Source of the DNA: PoT sp049331405
GTDB lineage: Bacteria; Planctomycetota; Planctomycetia; Isosphaerales; Isosphaeraceae
Direction of reading: 5' to 3'
DNA length: 64,000 nucleotides
Assembly: GCF_049331405.1 (NCBI RefSeq)
Contig: NZ_CP186274.1
Location: 8,618,001-8,682,000, forward strand
Part shown: positions 62,491 to 64,000 of the stretch, piece after piece
How the letters are laid out: each line of letters opens with the position of its first letter
How positions within the stretch are numbered: the first letter of the stretch is position 1
The notes under the pieces: generated by a model
Database searches by the model: none
Seen by the model: the letters and a program-made list of their open reading frames with translations, nothing else
What the model was told of the DNA's origin: nothing
Translations under genes and position numbers: made by a program

Positions 62491-63975
62491 CTATCCGCTC
62501 GTGGCAACTTCCATCACCGTATGCTCGGTCCACTCCCCGACGGGCTTGCATTCGCGGAGTCTCCCGCGACTCATCACGGCGATCCGGTCGCAGATCCCGA
62601 AAAGCTCGGGAAGATACGAACTGACGATCAGCACGGCCTTCCCCTCGGCGGCCAGCTCCCCGATCAGTTGATAGATCTCCGCCTTCGAACCGATATCGAT
62701 GCCCCGCGTCGGCTCATCGAGCAGGAAGACGTCCGCCTGCTGATGTAAGAGCCTGGCGATGGCGACCTTCTGCTGATTCCCGCCCGAAAGCTCCCCGACC
62801 GCCTGCCCCGGCCCCTGACATTTCACCCGCAGGCGAGCGACCCAACGCTCCACATCTTTGCGCCGACTCCTCAGGTTCAGGATCCCCAGGGACGCATGGC
62901 GTTTGAGCGCGGAGTACGTCAGGTTATCCTCGATGGAGCGTCGCAAGGCGAGCCCCTCGCTCTTGCGATCTTCGCTGAGGAACCCCAGCCCCTGATGAAT
63001 CCGGCGCTTCGGCGTCGCCCGCCGCTCGACCTCTCCCTTGATCCGGATCTCGCCCCGCCTCACCGGATCGAGAGCGAAGATCCGCCGCAGCATCTCCGTG
63101 CGCCCCGCTCCGATGAGCCCGGATATGCCGAGGATCTCACCTTTATGGAGGGTCAGCGAGGATCCCGGCCGACCGTCCGCCAGGATCTCACTCAACTCAA
63201 GGACGGGCCCGCTACGCTCGTGCGGGATCTTGGGGAAGAGTTCGGTCAAATCACGCCCGACCATCTCGGCGATGATCTTCGAAAGCGGCGTCCCCTGGAT
63301 CGGACCCGACGAGACGAGGCGGCCGTCGCGGAGCACCGAATAGGTCCGGGCCACCTGCCGGACTTCCTCAAGGAAGTGGCTGATGTACACGACCGCCAAA
63401 CCACTCGCCCGCAACTTCTCGATCACGACGAAGAGCCGCTTGGCGTCCTGCTCGGTGAGCGAGCTCGTCGGTTCGTCGAACACGATGACCCGCGCATCAG
63501 CCACGAGGGCCCGTGCCACCTCGACGAGTTGTTGGGCCCCGACGCTGAGCTCCGAGACAAGGGCGTTCGGCTTGATATCCGGGTGGTCGAGCAGTTGCAG
63601 AGCCTGGGTGACGAGCCGTCGATGCTCCCCTCGGCGCACGACGCCCGCCGAGGATCGCTCCTGCCCGAGCATGATGTTGGCCTCGACCGTGAGGTGCGGG
63701 GCGAGCGCCAACTCCTGGTAAATCATCGCGACTCCCCTTTGGCGGGCGTCGCGCGGACCTTTGGGAGCGTAAGTGCTCCCGCCCAGGACCATTGAACCGC
63801 TATCCGGCTGATAGGCTCCGCTGAGGATCTTCATCAGCGTGCTCTTGCCCGCGCCGTTCTCGCCGATCAGGGCGTGGACTTCTCCCGGCGCGAGCGAGAG
63901 CGAGACGTCGGTCAGGGCCTTGCTGGCACCGAAGGCCTTCGACACCGACTGCATCTCGAGCAGCGGGCCGCTCAC
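62491..63975 (-). CDS. Sugar ABC transporter ATP-binding protein (RbsA/MglA-type)
   Basis: 494 residues with two fused ATPase domains. The first has Walker A GENGAGKST (about 38-46), Q-loop QELALAPHLTVEANI, signature LSVGAQQ and Walker B VIVFDEPTSSL. The second has GLIGAGRTEMLRR at Walker A (degenerate, as usual in RbsA), LSGGNQQKVAIARLL and VFLLDEPTRGIDIG. The start is a GTG at 63975 that overlaps a TGA of an upstream frame as GTGA. The transporter probably takes up a monosaccharide such as ribose, galactose or inositol. Confidence 0.96.
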   Translation of the reverse strand: MSGPLLEMQSVSKAFGASKALTDVSLSLAPGEVHALIGENGAGKSTLMKILSGAYQPDSGSMVLGGSTYAPKGPRDARQRGVAMIYQELALAPHLTVEANIMLGQERSSAGVVRRGEHRRLVTQALQLLDHPDIKPNALVSELSVGAQQLVEVARALVADARVIVFDEPTSSLTEQDAKRLFVVIEKLRASGLAVVYISHFLEEVRQVARTYSVLRDGRLVSSGPIQGTPLSKIIAEMVGRDLTELFPKIPHERSGPVLELSEILADGRPGSSLTLHKGEILGISGLIGAGRTEMLRRIFALDPVRRGEIRIKGEVERRATPKRRIHQGLGFLSEDRKSEGLALRRSIEDNLTYSALKRHASLGILNLRSRRKDVERWVARLRVKCQGPGQAVGELSGGNQQKVAIARLLHQQADVFLLDEPTRGIDIGSKAEIYQLIGELAAEGKAVLIVSSYLPELFGICDRIAVMSRGRLRECKPVGEWTEHTVMEVATSG

Positions 63976-64000
63976 GGCTTGGAGGCCAGCATCCCGGCCC
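63972..64000 (-). CDS. C-terminal end of an upstream gene, cut by the window edge
   Basis: The minus-strand frame reads AGMLASKP and TGA, overlapping the GTG of the ATPase gene by four bases. In such operons this place is often taken by the periplasmic sugar-binding protein or a regulator. Only eight residues are visible, so the identity is open. Confidence 0.3.

Noticed and set aside
1..64000. CRISPR arrays, tRNA, rRNA and prophage genes
   Set aside because: No regularly spaced direct repeats and no tRNA or rRNA pattern was found by eye; no integrase, capsid or terminase reading was seen.

Overview
The window looks like chromosomal DNA of a planctomycete, most likely of the Isosphaeraceae (Isosphaera/Singulisphaera/Paludisphaera type). 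The evidence is uniformly high GC, three DUF1559 proteins with prepilin-type N-termini ending in SADAF or SSDAF, a MoxR/DUF58/BatA/VWA block, two DUF4159 proteins with terpenoid-cyclase-like repeats, a TPR plus FG-GAP plus ASPIC/UnbV protein, and a Tyr-rich TSYV-repeat envelope protein. No rRNA, tRNA or CRISPR array was recognised. Genus is inferred, not proven.

Layout. 1-3.2 kb: a truncated CobD-like aminotransferase, then a 1038-bp IS1595/ISXO2-like element (1524-2561) with 27-bp inverted repeats and a perfect 8-bp target duplication. It has split an unknown 282-codon gene into two pieces that rejoin exactly in frame. 3.3-10 kb: a TIGR01777 epimerase, then a compact set of alpha/beta hydrolase, PmtA-like methyltransferase and GH3-type acyl-adenylating enzyme, facing a phosphodiesterase and a free-standing acyl carrier protein. 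I regard this as the best candidate for an undescribed pathway. 10-22 kb: a Wza-like export lipoprotein, a VIT1-type transporter with a small HExxH membrane protein, an acyl-CoA dehydrogenase, a FucP-like MFS carrier, an NCS1-like permease, an EntS-like MFS exporter, a lone GspF/PilC protein, a glutamate/dicarboxylate symporter and a lipase.

22-31.9 kb: a GT4 glycosyltransferase, the TSYV-repeat protein, a small conserved protein, a decayed DUF6924 gene, and EboB-like (TatD fold) and EboC-like (UbiA fold) genes separated by a DUF1559 gene and a lipoprotein. A zinc-ribbon gene, a decayed DinB gene and a second DUF1559 gene follow. 32-40 kb: a class II photolyase, tandem DUF4159 paralogues sharing a 112-nt identical tract, and a secreted propeller-like protein. 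40.6-48.5 kb: the MoxR-DUF58-BatA-VWA operon and a small membrane protein.

48.5-54.3 kb: a minus-strand row of DUF1559, lipoprotein, TPR protein and TPR/FG-GAP/UnbV protein, led by an unusually AT-rich 5' region. 54.7-60.1 kb: a surface glycan set (Wzx-like flippase, GT4, YfhO-like membrane protein). 60.5-64 kb: a SIMPL-domain periplasmic protein and an RbsA/RbsC-type sugar ABC transporter running off the window end. Genes are mostly in short operons. Several convergent pairs share hairpin terminators.
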